Source: Cladosporium sp. IMV 00045 | Taxonomy: Eukaryota > Ascomycota > Dothideomycetes > Cladosporiales > Cladosporiaceae | Assembly: GCA_001931905.2 (NCBI GenBank) | Contig: MSJI02000847.1 | Coordinates: forward strand, 1-64,000 | DNA length: 64,000 bases | Reading direction: 5' to 3' | In this document: positions 31,894 through 42,759 of the stretch, piece by piece | Layout: every line of letters begins with the position of its first letter | Position numbering within the stretch: position 1 is the stretch's first letter | Made by a program: the position numbers and the translations under genes | Notes under the pieces: model-generated | Databases searched by the model: none | Told to the model about the DNA's origin: nothing | What the model saw: the letters and a program-made list of their open reading frames with translations, nothing else

Positions 31894-33283
31894 TCACTTC
31901 ACCTGCCTTCCCCTCACAAACACCCGACCTATATTTCGATCATCACCAGTCATCATAAACTTCTCAAAAGTCGTAGTCAATGACTCATCCTCCTCGCGCA
32001 TCGTCATGACCGAGTGTGGCTTCGAAGAGACCCAGACGGCATCAAACTCCTTTCCCTACTGCAAAATTCCCAATCCTGTTGCCTAGTGAAAGCACCTTAG
32101 CGCCACCCAAAGTAGCCAGATAGAAGACTTGAGCGAGCGTCAAAGCCTTGTCGACACCATTTGAGAGGACCTCCTGTGCATTGGACGCAATGATCGTCTG
32201 TCGAATAGTATCCAGCATTCCCGATGCGAAACCACCGCCACTGTCTGTTCCTAGACCAACTTTGATACCGCGTCGTAGAAAGTCGGCGATAGGTGCGACC
32301 ATCTGTTTTGCAATCAGCAAAGGAACCAAGACACTGTGAAGTCATATCATGGCACTTACAAAACCTCCCCCTACGGTCATATTGGCAATCGGACAGTGAG
32401 CGACTCCGCAACGAAGCTCTTTCAACCGGCGCTTCTCATATTCCGTCATGATCGTGCAATGAGCGAGAATCGACCGCGATCCCAGCAAGCCAAAGCTTTC
32501 GTATAACTCACACTCAGACTGAAATTCGGGAAACAGCTCCCTTGTAGCAGAAATCTCTTGCTGGGCTTCGTTGAAGTGAGTCTGCACAGCGATGCTCTCG
32601 TCCGTCCCGGCTATCTCACCAAGACCCGTGAGAAGCTCAGGGCTACAGCAAATCGCGAATCTGGGCGTCAGAACCGGCCTCACCAAGTCCGTCTCGCCTT
32701 GATCCATCCCTCGAATGTGTTCGATGCACATCCTCGTCTCTTCCAGAGAGAGCTTCGCAGATCGATCGCGCACAGAGTCAGGCGCATTCCGGTCCATATT
32801 ACACTTACCCACAAGAGCACGCTGTCCCTTCTCCAAGCAAACATCCGCAAGGATACAAGTCGCCTCCGCATGACTGGAGCCATAGTACGACGCCGTCGTG
32901 ATACCATGCCGCAGGAAAGCCTCGACGCAGCTCTCGTACGCTCTACGGGCGTACCCGGGATCTGCGAAGCGAGCCTCGTGCGGGAAGGTGATTTTCTCGA
33001 GCCAGTCGAGGATGCGTAGACCTTGGCCGAGCCCGCGCATGGGGTATTGTGGTGCGTGATTGTGGCTGTCCACGAAGCCCGGGATGAGGAAGTCGCCAGG
33101 GGGAATATGGTGTGTTGTGGCATTTTTTGGAAGTTCCTGAGAATCTGGTGGAGTTTTGCGAAAGGCGACTATGTTGCCCTTTGAGTTGGTGACGAGAGTA
33201 GCGTTGGGGAGGATTTCAAGCGTGTTAAGGCAAGTTGAGTGGATGAGACCGCCTTGGTAGATCGTGTGTGCAGATCCAGACAT
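31894..33283 (-). CDS. Guanine deaminase (amidohydrolase), probable frameshift near the 3' end
   Basis: Predicted exons 33283-32360 and 32302-31894, with an intron GTAAGT..AACAG of 57 bases that restores GGGFMVAPIADFLRRGIKVGLGTDSGGG. Amidohydrolase motifs: GFVDSHNHAPQYPMRGLG (metal-binding HxH), VQTHFNEAQQEI, HCTIMTEYE, VAHCPIAN and GLGTDSGG (catalytic Asp). The enzyme would convert guanine to xanthine in purine salvage. In the second exon the frame reads IGNFAVGKGV then stops at 32042. Shifting by one base in the AAA at about 32051-32053 instead gives GKEFDAVWVSSKPHSVMTM, followed by GDDRNIGRVFVRGRQVK and a stop at 31894. This matches the normal family end. So there is one extra base, either a real mutation or a sequence error. 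The start follows a TATA box 98 bases upstream. Confidence 0.82.
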
Positions 33284-33608
33284 GATTGGCAACGTGAGTT
33301 ATTTCATAAACTTTGCATCAACTCAATCTGTGAAGTTGTGGTACCAGTGAGTCGGATGAAGGTCAGCGTAGCATCGAGCTTTATATATAGGCTCAGATAA
33401 AGCCAAACTCAATGCAGCAAGAGACGCAGGGTTCGACCTCATGTCATCCACATCACATGCAGACCAAATTGCCAGCTGAATTCCATACGAGAAATCAAAT
33501 AAAGTGTTGTTCGTATGTTTCATCGAGTCGTCGCTTGCCGATTGAAGCGTCTGGAAATTCTATCTCATGTCACCCAATTCATTCCACAATCAATCAGTCA
33601 TACATCTG
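33284..33608. promoter_or_regulatory. Promoter region of guanine deaminase
   Basis: This 325-base gap lies between the transcription factor stop and the deaminase start. It holds a strong TATA box on the minus strand at 33381-33389. No further gene is seen. Confidence 0.5.
33381..33389 (-). promoter_or_regulatory. TATA box of guanine deaminase
   Basis: TATATATAA on the minus strand, 98 bases before the ATG at 33283. Confidence 0.5.
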
Positions 33609-35291
33609 CTACCTCTCCAGCCAGAGTAAAGCAACAAAAGACCAAGGCAGAAGAGCATCCCAATTCAACCAAGCCATCTCAGCCCTCAACTGAGACTCAA
33701 CATCCTTACACCACTCCAAGCCCTTTGCATACCCCGACCTCTCATACCACCTGCCTGCGAAATGCAGCGGAGCTCGCATCGCTAGACCCTTGCTGATCAT
33801 ACCACCACAGCTTTCGGCCATGCTAGGGATGCTCCTACACAATAGCGAAGCAAATCGCTCAGCTTCTCCAGCGAAATCTTGCCCAGTGCTGCTCCCGCTC
33901 CCTGAAGGCTCCGAAGGAAGCCAGCCTTTGAGGTCGAGAAGACACTGTGCGATGAGCAGTTTGTTGACCCAGTAGAAGTTCAAGGCCATGCCTTCGAAGT
34001 ACGAGTCGAATGCGAGAGGTTCGGACGTAGTTTCTGACGGAGGAGCTGCGCAGGCCTTCAGCACCGCCGTGCTAGGCTTGAATTTCGTGAGCCAGCAGAA
34101 GAGCGAGTCTTCGAGGTGAAGGAGGCTCTGCCGAATTCTGGCCTGCTCGTTGTGGTCCTCGCTTCCTGCGACACAGAGCCTATCTGTTGCTTGCAAGAGA
34201 AGAGGTAATCGAGCAGAGAGTTGGAACAGCACGTCCACACTGCCCGGGTAAGCAGTCCTGACGTTTGACCTGAGACTTCCCTCTCCGAAAAGCATTGGAC
34301 GTCGGTGTACAAGGGCGTGCATCAAATCCATCTGACCATAGAGCAAAGACAACCAAGACCCGGAAATCTGCGAGTCCGGTTGCCGCTCGCTGATTTTCAT
34401 GACTGCAGAGAGGCCGGCGAGATGTCTCGTCCAAGTGTCAGAATCCAACACAGACGCCACCGGGCGGTAGACTTCGCAGAACAAAAGGTCCAACGCCGTG
34501 GCGAGAACGCCTTCGAAAGCGATTTTGGGCCGTTGCAATTCATGCCGCAGCGCCTGCACGGTGGCCAAATGTCTCTTGCGCCCTTCCAGCAGCAATCGAT
34601 CATCATTGAGGATGCAGCCCAAATCCAAAAGCGCAACTGAGTCGTTCCCAAGACCCATGGGTGTGTTTAGAGGCACGATCCAGCGGCTCATGATCGTGAC
34701 GACAGCCGAGGAAGTCCAGTCTTTGCGAGGAAAGAGGGTGCGTATGCAGCTTTCCACGGCTTTCATGCGGTGGAAGGTTGGACTCTGGATTTCTGCGGCT
34801 ATCACACCGTGCTCAAGGTAATGTCGGGAATGCTGACCTTGCACGCAGGCGAGCATTAGCTCTGCTGGGGTGGCGTCTCCGTCTGCGCAATTCGCTTCTG
34901 CCTCGTCTGTGCGGCGATCAAGTCGTCCTTGAGGATCTGATTTTGGATTCGCCAATGTGTTGCACTCATCGTCTAGCCTCAAGTCGTAATCCTGCTGCTT
35001 CTCAACCTGAGCCTGTGTTGATCTTCGTACAGGTCCCCTTCTAGCTTCCGATGAATCCAATTGGCTTGCAGAAGAACGTCCCTCCGCCTGAGCATTTCGA
35101 TACGCTAATATCGAATCAGCACTTCTGCCATGATACTCATCTCAAACTGGCAATCAGATACCCAGTACAGCCTCTCCTCGTTGCCGTCGGCGGTAATCTT
35201 TCATCGCCTGCGACCGAACGGCAGATATTGTGCTTGGATCGGACCTCTTGCTGCCGTCCACTTGAACCCATTGGAGTTGATTTCGATGCAT
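33609..35291 (-). CDS. Fungal transcription-factor-domain protein without a zinc cluster
   Basis: Predicted complement(join(33609..35104,35162..35291)), 541 residues. The short first exon reads MHRNQLQWVQVDGSKRS, then AVRSQAMKDYRRRQRGE, the usual opening of Fungal_trans_2-type proteins that lack a Zn2Cys6 finger. The intron (GTATCT donor, TTAG acceptor, 57 bases) joins in phase. The rest is helical with HGVIAAEIQSPTFHRMKAVESC, WIVPLNTPMGLGND and GSWLSLLYGQMDLMHALV, typical of the regulatory middle-homology region. No DNA-binding motif other than the basic RRRQR patch is visible. It lies on the same strand directly upstream of guanine deaminase, so a local regulatory link is possible but unproven. 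Confidence 0.82.
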
Positions 35292-35990
35292 GTTTTTCGT
35301 TTCGGTGGTGAAACTTATAGTGAATGCAGCTTCCGAGATAGCCCTAATGAGCCTTTACCGAGAGTATTCTGTGCAGGCGCTCACCTCAAACCCTGGTCCA
35401 AGTCGATGTGTGTAGACGTCAGTGGTGTTCCCCCATCAAAGCTGTCAATCTGGCAATATACAGGGATCATGCTCAAGCTCCTGGGCGAAGTGAGAAGCGA
35501 ACAAACGAACAGGAGGGGTTTACGTCTTCGCTAACCCATTTTCCCAGTCTGGTCCCATATTCAGCAACATCCATGGGGGAAAAAGCAAGAAAAAGCCATG
35601 ATCAGTCGTCTGATTCAGTGACACGCTTTGCGTGCGTCAGCAGCGGAGCGCTGGCGTTGCTAGCCATTTCTTCCATAGAATCCATCGCCGCCTCTCGAGC
35701 CCTCGATCTGCAGATCCGGCATGCCGGTGCCGGTCGGCGTATCTAAGATCTTCACTAAGATCTTCATGATCCTCTCGAGAACTCGAGAAGAAAAGGAAGC
35801 CAAGCAGGCCCCTCGTCTAATCGCGTCTAATCGATGCTGGTTTGCAAGCCCGAAGGATCGCGCTACGGCTATGAACTCGCTCGGGGAACTCCATAGCCGC
35901 CAGGCTTTCGCACGCAACAAAAGGATTTACTTGCCCTTCTTGTGAGGTAGAAGTGGTGGGAGGATGTGATAGGGCAAAAGATGAAGCGAG
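35292..35990. other. Intergenic region between transcription factor gene and tRNA
   Basis: About 700 bases, no supportable gene. A near-perfect short palindrome (AGATCTTCACTAAGATCT, about 35747-35764) and CTCGAGAACTCGAG near 35775-35788 are visible. They may be regulatory or only chance. Confidence 0.45.
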
Positions 35991-36063
35991 TGCCCTAAGA
36001 CGGAGTCGAACCGGCGACCTCGTCATTACTAGTGACGCGCTCTACCAACTGAGCTATCAGGGC
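35991..36063 (-). tRNA. tRNA-Thr (anticodon AGT)
   Basis: Minus-strand cloverleaf of 73 bases without an intron. The acceptor stem GCCCTGA pairs with TTAGGGC (one G-T pair). The D-arm contains TAGCTCAGTTGGTAGAGC. The anticodon stem CGTCA/TGACG encloses the loop CTAGTAA with anticodon AGT. The T-arm contains GGTTCGACTCC. The discriminator base is A. The internal A and B box promoters are intact. Wobble modification of A34 to inosine would let it read ACT, ACC and ACA. Confidence 0.95.
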
Positions 36064-36284
36064 TTGTCCTTGCTATCGCTTGAGATACCAGGAACTTGGC
36101 AATTGTGGCAGACAAAAGCCTTGTATACCTTGCCGATTTACCCCATTGCATCACAAAAACAATCGGAAGCATCAAACGGTCGATTGCAAGCTCTCAATAC
36201 TCCATACGTAAGCTCGCCATAGTAATAACAACAGCAGTCAGCCGTGGAGCAAGCCACAAGCTCTCCACATCCAAAATCCCATCT

Positions 36285-38479
36285 CTAACGCACCCCGTTT
36301 TCCTTCAAACTAACGCCCTTCACCCTCTTCGCCAAACTGCCCGTAACATCGACCTCGCCACCACCACGCTTGCCAGGCCGCTCCTTCAAAGCCTCCAGAA
36401 TCGCAAATAGCGACATCCAGCCTAATTCAACAGAAAAGCAAATGTCAGTTAAAGCTGGCACTATCAAGGTTTGTAAAACGGGGGTGCAGAGCAGGCAGAT
36501 GATAGGGTGTGCTTTTTGTTTTCTACCGCTGGAGTGTATTGAGGGGAACACACGCGGTGAGGGGAAAAGGCAAGTTTTGCGCTTTTCTCTCTTTTGTGAA
36601 GGCATGCAACACCCCATATCTACATCTGCAAGATCGTTTCGAGAGTGGCCCAACCTGGCGAATGCATGAGCTGCGCGCCGAGCGCGGCGTCTTTTGTTGT
36701 TGCAACGCGGCAGAGGAGGGAGAATTCGTCCTGTGGAGGAAAGTGAGATACGGTTAGCTTGTGCTCCGTGCAAGATGTGGAAGACGGAGGAAGTATGGTA
36801 CGCACCTTGCTCAGAACGTCTAGGCCTTTGATGAAAGCGAGTAGATGGAAATCAGACACGGCCACGACTCCTTGCTCCTGGTCGAGAGCAACGCGGTTTG
36901 ACCCTGCTTTCAATTGCTTCTGGAGTTCTCTAGGCTCCTGCGCCTCGCCGATGATCTCACGATTCTCGACTGCAAAGGCGTTCTTGGCGAAAAGACCCTG
37001 TGATTGCAGAGGAAAACCGTGGGTGAGAGTGATGAGCAGATATTCCACGGGGAAGGATGGCTTTGCGTTCTCTTGCACCCTTGCGCCGTATTCGTTGATG
37101 CGGGTGTAGAAGACTTCGGGAATGTAGCGGACGCGGCCCAACTCGTTTTCTTCGTTCTCGTCTTGTACGAGCACGACGGAAGGCTCTGCGGAGGGTTCGA
37201 TGATATCGGCACGCACCATCTCGACGGCAGAGTTGCTGGCTTGGTAGGCAGAGACGGCGACCTGGCCTTCTTCGTCGCCAGAAATCACACAGGTGACGAA
37301 GTTCGAGCCGAAGCGTCCAGTGTCACTCCATTTGGAAGGTCGGGGGTATCTGCCCTGATAGCGGGCGGCGAAGATGACTTCAAGTGATGAAAGGTAGTAC
37401 GAGTCGATGTGTCTTTTGCAGACTGCGGTCTGATCCGGCTCGGTGGGCTGCACGAGGTCGCTGAAGATGACACCTACCCTTTGCAGTCCACACTGGGCGG
37501 CCAACTCGTCGATCGCGTCTTCATTCTCCCACTCACGCAGGGTGACACCATCGATTTCGTTGATTTGAGGTGGCTCGTAGATAGCTTCCACCACAGCCTT
37601 TGTGCCGAGTGGAACCTCATCGTATTGGTCATAACGACCGTAGAGGAAGCCAATGCGCTGACAACCAGTCTGTCGCCAGAAATCGATGAATCTGTTGACT
37701 ACCTGGAAATCGGCAAACTCAACATGATCCACCATGCGATACTCTTGCGGCTGCAACGAGATGGCTGAAGGTTGGCATTTTGTGCAGATACCTTGAGGGA
37801 AGGGCTTGTGACCCGATGGACAGTTGGGGTCGACGCGATAGTAGGGTTCTGACAAAGGCGGCATGTATGAGCTGCCAGAATCGTACTTGTTCTTGCCCTG
37901 GTTCAGCTTGCGCAGGTAGGCGTGGTATGACAGGTGCTTGATCTTCTTCTCGTCCAGGTACTCTTTGTTGTACGGCTCGATGGGCGTGCAGTAGTCGCAC
38001 ATACCCTTCGAACCGTGTCTGCACATCTTCTCATCCTTCTTCCTGTGGATCTTGCCATCTTGCTGGTCTAACCGATCGTCCAACACAGACTGCTTGACCG
38101 TTTCCCAAGGGTTCTTGATGAGCTTGGCATTGGAGCCAGTCGGTATAGGTATGCTTGAAACGTCATCCTCCTTGCTGACTTCTTTCCCGTTCAATCGGCT
38201 GGCGGACGCAGCGTGGCCGTTTGTCGCAGGTGAATCTTCTGAGTAGTCAAGGAAGAGTTGTGCACCGTGGCTGAGGCCAAGTTTGCCAAAGCTAACACCT
38301 TTCAACGATTCGATGGGGCGAGAATCACCGCCTTGCGGCTTGGGACTGATCGTGACAGATGAAGGTGAGACGCCGGCGGGTAACTTTTCGACGACCTGCG
38401 GCAGGATGGAGGCAATGTCGGTGTCGGGCTCGACCGTGAGTCGGAACTGTCCGTTACGACTTTGGAAACGTAATATCAT
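36285..38479 (-). CDS. NPL4: NPL4, Cdc48/p97 ubiquitin-recognition cofactor
   Basis: Exons 38479-36806, 36730-36655 and 36421-36285 give 628 residues. Reading on after the second exon instead stops at 36620 and gives 594. An N-terminal ubiquitin-like domain ([19 protein letters not shown]) is followed by the zinc-finger-like block [29 protein letters not shown] and the MPN-like domain ([39 protein letters not shown]). A C-terminal NPL4 domain completes it. With Ufd1 it recruits ubiquitylated clients to Cdc48 for ER-associated and nuclear degradation. The intron 36805-36731 is open in frame, but its ends are canonical. The last intron (GTTGGG donor, TTAG acceptor, 233 bases) leads to [20 protein letters not shown] and the lysine-rich end [17 protein letters not shown]. 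The unspliced form ends [11 protein letters not shown]. Confidence 0.9.
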
Positions 38480-39157
38480 GATTGTAGGCGGATGAGGTGG
38501 TGATGAGTTGGAGATGGGTCGAGCGACGATCGCTAGCAGGGAGCTGAAAGAGGTCGATTTTAGCTCTTGGGAAGATGTCTCGAGTGGATGCCGAGTGTGA
38601 TTTAGGTGAGAGTGGTATGGAAGTGCGTAGAACGTGTTGGAAGCACAGAGAGTGTTGATGAGTCGAGAATAATGTGGCGTCTGCAGTTACTCACATGAAC
38701 ACAGCAGATGCAGGTAGTGAGGCGAAAAGGTGCATGAGAAGTAAAGTATAGGTAAGGTACAGGCACAGGCACAGCTCTCTCTCAGCAATCGGAGGCGGAG
38801 GCAACTCTGACGTTGTCATCAGATTAGAAACGTGGGGTACGCTTCGTGCCGCGCTCCCGCAGAGCCTCAGGTAGCGCTGGCTGCTGCTGGCTTGGTGGTG
38901 GTCGAGGGGAGAACAGCTGTTGTGTGCTGAAGCAGGTAAGTGAATTAATCGCTAAGGCAAGGTACTAGTCTACCTCCTCGCGTCCAAACACCAACCCACC
39001 TCACTTCCCTTTCGCATCTGCGCCGTGCGCACATTTACCACGACGCTCCTTAAGATTACGCCTGGCATGCTTGCATGAAATCCAAATAATACACATTAAA
39101 ACCCGCATCGAGGAGAGACTCATCAAAGGAGCAATTACATAAAAGCACAACACCACC
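38480..39157. promoter_or_regulatory. Divergent promoter NPL4 / SEC66
   Basis: About 680 bases between the two start codons. It includes a GGCACA repeat near 38761-38772 and an AT-rich stretch before SEC66. Both genes act at the ER membrane. No gene is seen inside. Confidence 0.55.
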
Positions 39158-40054
39158 ATGGACAACACAACAAACTCAACCTTCAACGGCACATTCGACG
39201 GCAATGGCACATTCTTCAACGGTACAGACTCTTCCTTCACGCCGCCGGAGCCCAAGCCCTTCTGGACCGGCCTGCTGCTCCCGACCGCCTACCTCGTAAT
39301 CCTGATCGGCTCGCTGTACAGCTTCTCGACCGTCTACCGCCAACGCCAGATCGCGCGCGCCTCCAAACTCGAGCCCTGGTTCCCGCAACACGTCACCCGC
39401 AACATCTACCTCAGCCTGCTGCACCTCGACCCGGAAGCCGCGAGCGAAGGCAGTGAGAAGAAACTGAGCAAGGTGCCGGACTCAGTGTTGAAAGCCGCCT
39501 TGCTCAAGCGCGCTGTTGAGGACATTCAGCGCATCGTGCAATTGAGACAAGCCAAGCCAGCCCTGCAGACTTTGTTGCAGAGGGGTTCGGTGGGTGAGGA
39601 ATTGTGGCAGCGCTTCCAGCGCGCGGAGCAAGAGATGGAAATCGAAGTCAAGGATGTCGTGAGCGAGGTGAGCCTTTCCATTCCGTCCAATCTTACCATC
39701 TCAATCTGCGTACTGACAACACAGGCCAACGCCTTCGCCCCCAACTGGGGCCAAGTGATCTTCCAATCCGCCAACGAAATCAACCAAAACATCATGCTGA
39801 AGAAGCGCATCGGGGAAATGCAAGCGGAGCTCGACGCCGACAAGGCGTGGTGGGAGAACAAGCGCGCGGGCATCCAGGACCAATTCATGAAAGAGCTCGA
39901 GGGCGACGAGAACGACGCCGCGGCTGCTATCCACCCCCCGGCGGCGGTGCCGGCGAAGAAGGCGGGAAGCGATGATGACGCGGTGATTGTGGAGGCTGGA
40001 GGGCCGGCGCAGGCGCAGGGAGGTGGTGGTGGGAAGAAGAAGGGAAAGAAATGA
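39158..40054 (+). CDS. SEC66: Sec66/Sec71, subunit of the Sec62-Sec63 post-translational translocon
   Basis: Predicted join(39158..39667,39725..40054), 279 residues. A short glycosylatable luminal N-terminus with repeated NxT/NxS sites (NTTNST, NGT, NGTDSS) precedes a single membrane helix (GLLLPTAYLVILIGSLYSFS, about 38-58). The conserved cytosolic part follows: RQIARASKLEPWFPQHVTRNIYL, VPDSVLKAALLKRAVEDIQRI and NAFAPNWGQVIFQSANEINQN. The C-terminus is Ala/Pro/Gly rich and ends in GGKKKGKK. The intron GTGAGC..ACAG is 57 bases, phase 0, and has no frame conflict. It works with Sec62, Sec63 and Sec72 to import proteins into the ER. Confidence 0.93.
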   Translation: MDNTTNSTFNGTFDGNGTFFNGTDSSFTPPEPKPFWTGLLLPTAYLVILIGSLYSFSTVYRQRQIARASKLEPWFPQHVTRNIYLSLLHLDPEAASEGSEKKLSKVPDSVLKAALLKRAVEDIQRIVQLRQAKPALQTLLQRGSVGEELWQRFQRAEQEMEIEVKDVVSEVSLSIPSNLTISICVLTTQANAFAPNWGQVIFQSANEINQNIMLKKRIGEMQAELDADKAWWENKRAGIQDQFMKELEGDENDAAAAIHPPAAVPAKKAGSDDDAVIVEAGGPAQAQGGGGGKKKGKK

Positions 40055-40426
40055 GGGGTGGCTTGGTGAGATTGCGCGTTAGTTTTGTGTTCTTCGTTGG
40101 GTTTTGCTGCATGCATTGATGATTGTTGGGCAGAGGCATGGATTATTGGTTTCTAATTGGAACCTGGACCATTTGCTTTCTTCGAAATGCTCGAAGTGAG
40201 TGCTCGACGGTGTGTTCTCCCAAGAATGCGCCTGGGACAACCCTCATCGCAAGACTTTCGATATCAGGAATATATGTTCGATTGCTTGATAGATGAATAT
40301 CCAAACTAAGTCCTAGGGTATTTCGCCCGCCTTTCATCAACATTAACACATAAGAAAAACCAAAAGTCACGCACTTCCAATCTACAACGTCTCCCTCCTC
40401 ACCAAGTCCCAACCTCCTATCTTCGT
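40055..40426. other. Intergenic region between convergent SEC66 and LMBD1-type genes
   Basis: About 370 bases between two stop codons. It contains no supportable gene and is presumed to hold both terminators. Confidence 0.55.
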
Positions 40427-42334
40427 TCACCAGTTCGAGTCCCTGTTAGCGCCACCGCTGGTACCTACGGGAGCCTCTTCACCGTGGTCACCGGAACCCC
40501 TGTCGGCTGCGGCATCCGAACCATTGACAGCGCCGTAGTTGGATCTCTTGACGCCAGAAGCACGTCCCGTGATATCCTGCCAAGTTGCACCGAACCTTCT
40601 CCCAGTGCTGGCCAGCAGGCCCTCCTCTTCCTCCTCGCGAAGGTCGTCGTCCAGCTGCTCCTCGTCCAGTATGGGGACGCGGAACAGCATGACGAGAAAG
40701 ACGATGAGGAAGATGCCGAGGAAAGCGAACTGGGCCCAGAAATCGATGACGCCGAAGAAAGGGAAGTTGACCATGATGCGGTTGAGGAAGGTGCTGACGA
40801 CGGTCGGCGTGCAGACAAGGCTGTTGACAGGGTTGTCGTTGCGCTCGGAACAGGGTTTGATCGCTTTGCAGTGGTTGCTGCAGTCGGGCTGCTGGTCGAG
40901 TCCGTGGCTGGGGCGGTCGCAGAAGGTCTGCGCGCCGAAGGTGGCGTACTGCGGTGCGACGATCATGGCGAGTGCGTAGTTCAGCGCTAGCACGATGAGA
41001 GTGAGGAGAACGGTGGCCATGAGCATGGCGTTTGGCGTGGTCTGGCCTTTGCGGATGCGGAAGAGCGTGATCCAAAGGAACCGGATGCCGATGGTGGCCA
41101 TGCCTACGACGGAAGAGGCGAAGAAGAGCATTGTCAGGAGCAAGAACAGGATGTAGTCGATCGGGAAGACACGGCTGGATACGGTCAGAATGTAGTTGAT
41201 CGGGTTGAAGATCTGGGTGTGTCCGAGTAGGAAACCGCAGTGGGACCTGCAGACGGAGTTCTTGATCTTGTCGACGCAAGTGATGATCATGCTGGCGATG
41301 ACGAAGACTGATATGAGGAGTAGCAGGAGGCCACCGAGTAGCTTCAGAGGCCTGAAGACAGCCTCAAGCTTGATCCAGGTTCGAACGAGGAAGTTGTGGC
41401 CTTCTCCGCTGCTCTCCGTAGCAAGTCTTTCGCGGCGGACGAGGGTACGCTCTTCGCGCACGAGAGCCTCTAGTTCACGGCGATCGCGAGCATCGAGGCC
41501 TCCCTCTCTGCCCTGGTTGCGACCCTCGAGCTGTCTCTGACGCTCACGGTTCTGCTCGAGTTGGCTTGAAGTCGAAGCAGCAAGTTGCGGCGCAGACACT
41601 CTCGGTGCAGACTTAATGAGCGTAAGAGGCAGCAAGGCAAGACCTGGTGCAGTGTAGCAACAGTAGAGCACTGTACCGACGGTAATCAAGACTCCAATAG
41701 CAAAGGTCAATGCGCGTTCTCCGTCTAGAGATGTGTCAGCTTTTCGATTTACTCAGCGAGTGACAAGGTAAAACCCACGGTTTTCAGTCAATAGATCCTT
41801 GAAGTAGTCCAGATCGCGGTGGTCATCTCTAGCTTGTCTGGCAACTGGAATGAAGAAGCCGACAAGGAAAAGAATCACACACAGGGCAACGAAGACAATA
41901 GTGTATTTGAAAGCGCCCCACAGCCTGTTGCCTACGGTCTGGGTACCGTCCTCAGTGGCGACCTCGTCGTATTCTTCATACCAGAAGTAGGTGAATGGCA
42001 CCACCAGCAAGCACATGACAGCATCCAGGCTGTACAAGGTGTAGTAGACGACCTTGAGCTGGAAGAGAATGTTGTCGACAGCATCGGGTGTTGCCCAGTC
42101 TTTCTTCGCGCCCAGTTTTATGCTGGTCGTAGAAGACACGAGCGCCACATCGACAGGAAGCAATAGCACGGTTGCCAAGAGAGAAAGGACGGTGATGAAG
42201 CAGACGAGCGTGACGACAAAGCCGCGTTCGTGTGGCTTCTGGTAGACGAAGACGAAGATGCCGGCAATGAAGAACAGGATGGCCAGGCAGACGGCGTATG
42301 CGACCCATATGAGGGACGTTGCTATGAGCGCCAT
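40427..42334 (-). CDS. LMBR1-domain protein, probable lysosomal/vacuolar cobalamin transporter type
   Basis: Predicted complement(join(40427..41724,41779..42334)), 617 residues. It has about nine membrane helices: five or so in exon 1 ([59 protein letters not shown]) and more in exon 2 ([39 protein letters not shown]). Between the halves lies a charged coiled loop ([21 protein letters not shown]). The short intron (GTGGGT..CTCTAG, 54 bases) restores [14 protein letters not shown]. The family (LMBD1) exports cobalamin from the lysosome in animals. In fungi, which mostly do not use cobalamin, the substrate is unclear. The C-terminus is acidic then Gly/Ser-rich. It shares a divergent promoter with CFT1. 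Confidence 0.88.
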
Positions 42335-42759
42335 TGCGACGTCAAGATAGCACTGGAGCTGTTTCAGGCCGGATGGACGATGCCTGCCGGGTTAGTAGCA
42401 AGTGTCAGTATCTCCCTTGACAGAGAGAATGTTGTTTGAGGTCAGAAGAAGCAGGTGTGTGAAGTTGGATGCTCTTGTGTTTAGCTTCGCGAGTGACGTC
42501 TGGGCTTGCTCTGAGCTGCAGCTGCAGCTGCTGCGCGAAACCGAGGCCGCGGGAAGATCCGAAACCCAGACTCGCGACGGAAACATTCACGACCACGATT
42601 GGAGGTACCGCATACCTTACAGAACGCCCGTCTCTGATTGTTCACCTATACTCACGCGCATTCTGGATATCTGGATTCTTGAGACGGGCACAAAGTGTCT
42701 CATTCAACTCACCCGAATGATGATGGATTAAGCGATTATAACAACACCATTTCACCATC
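42335..42759. promoter_or_regulatory. Divergent promoter LMBD1-type / CFT1
   Basis: About 425 bases between two start codons. Imperfect GCAGCTGCAGCTGC palindromic sequence is visible near 42520-42533. No gene or clear TATA box is seen. Confidence 0.5.

Noticed and set aside
40488..41279. Long minus-strand frame (263 codons) in a second frame of the LMBD1-type gene
   Set aside because: The His/Arg/Pro-rich product is a frame shadow of a transmembrane gene with a clear family match.
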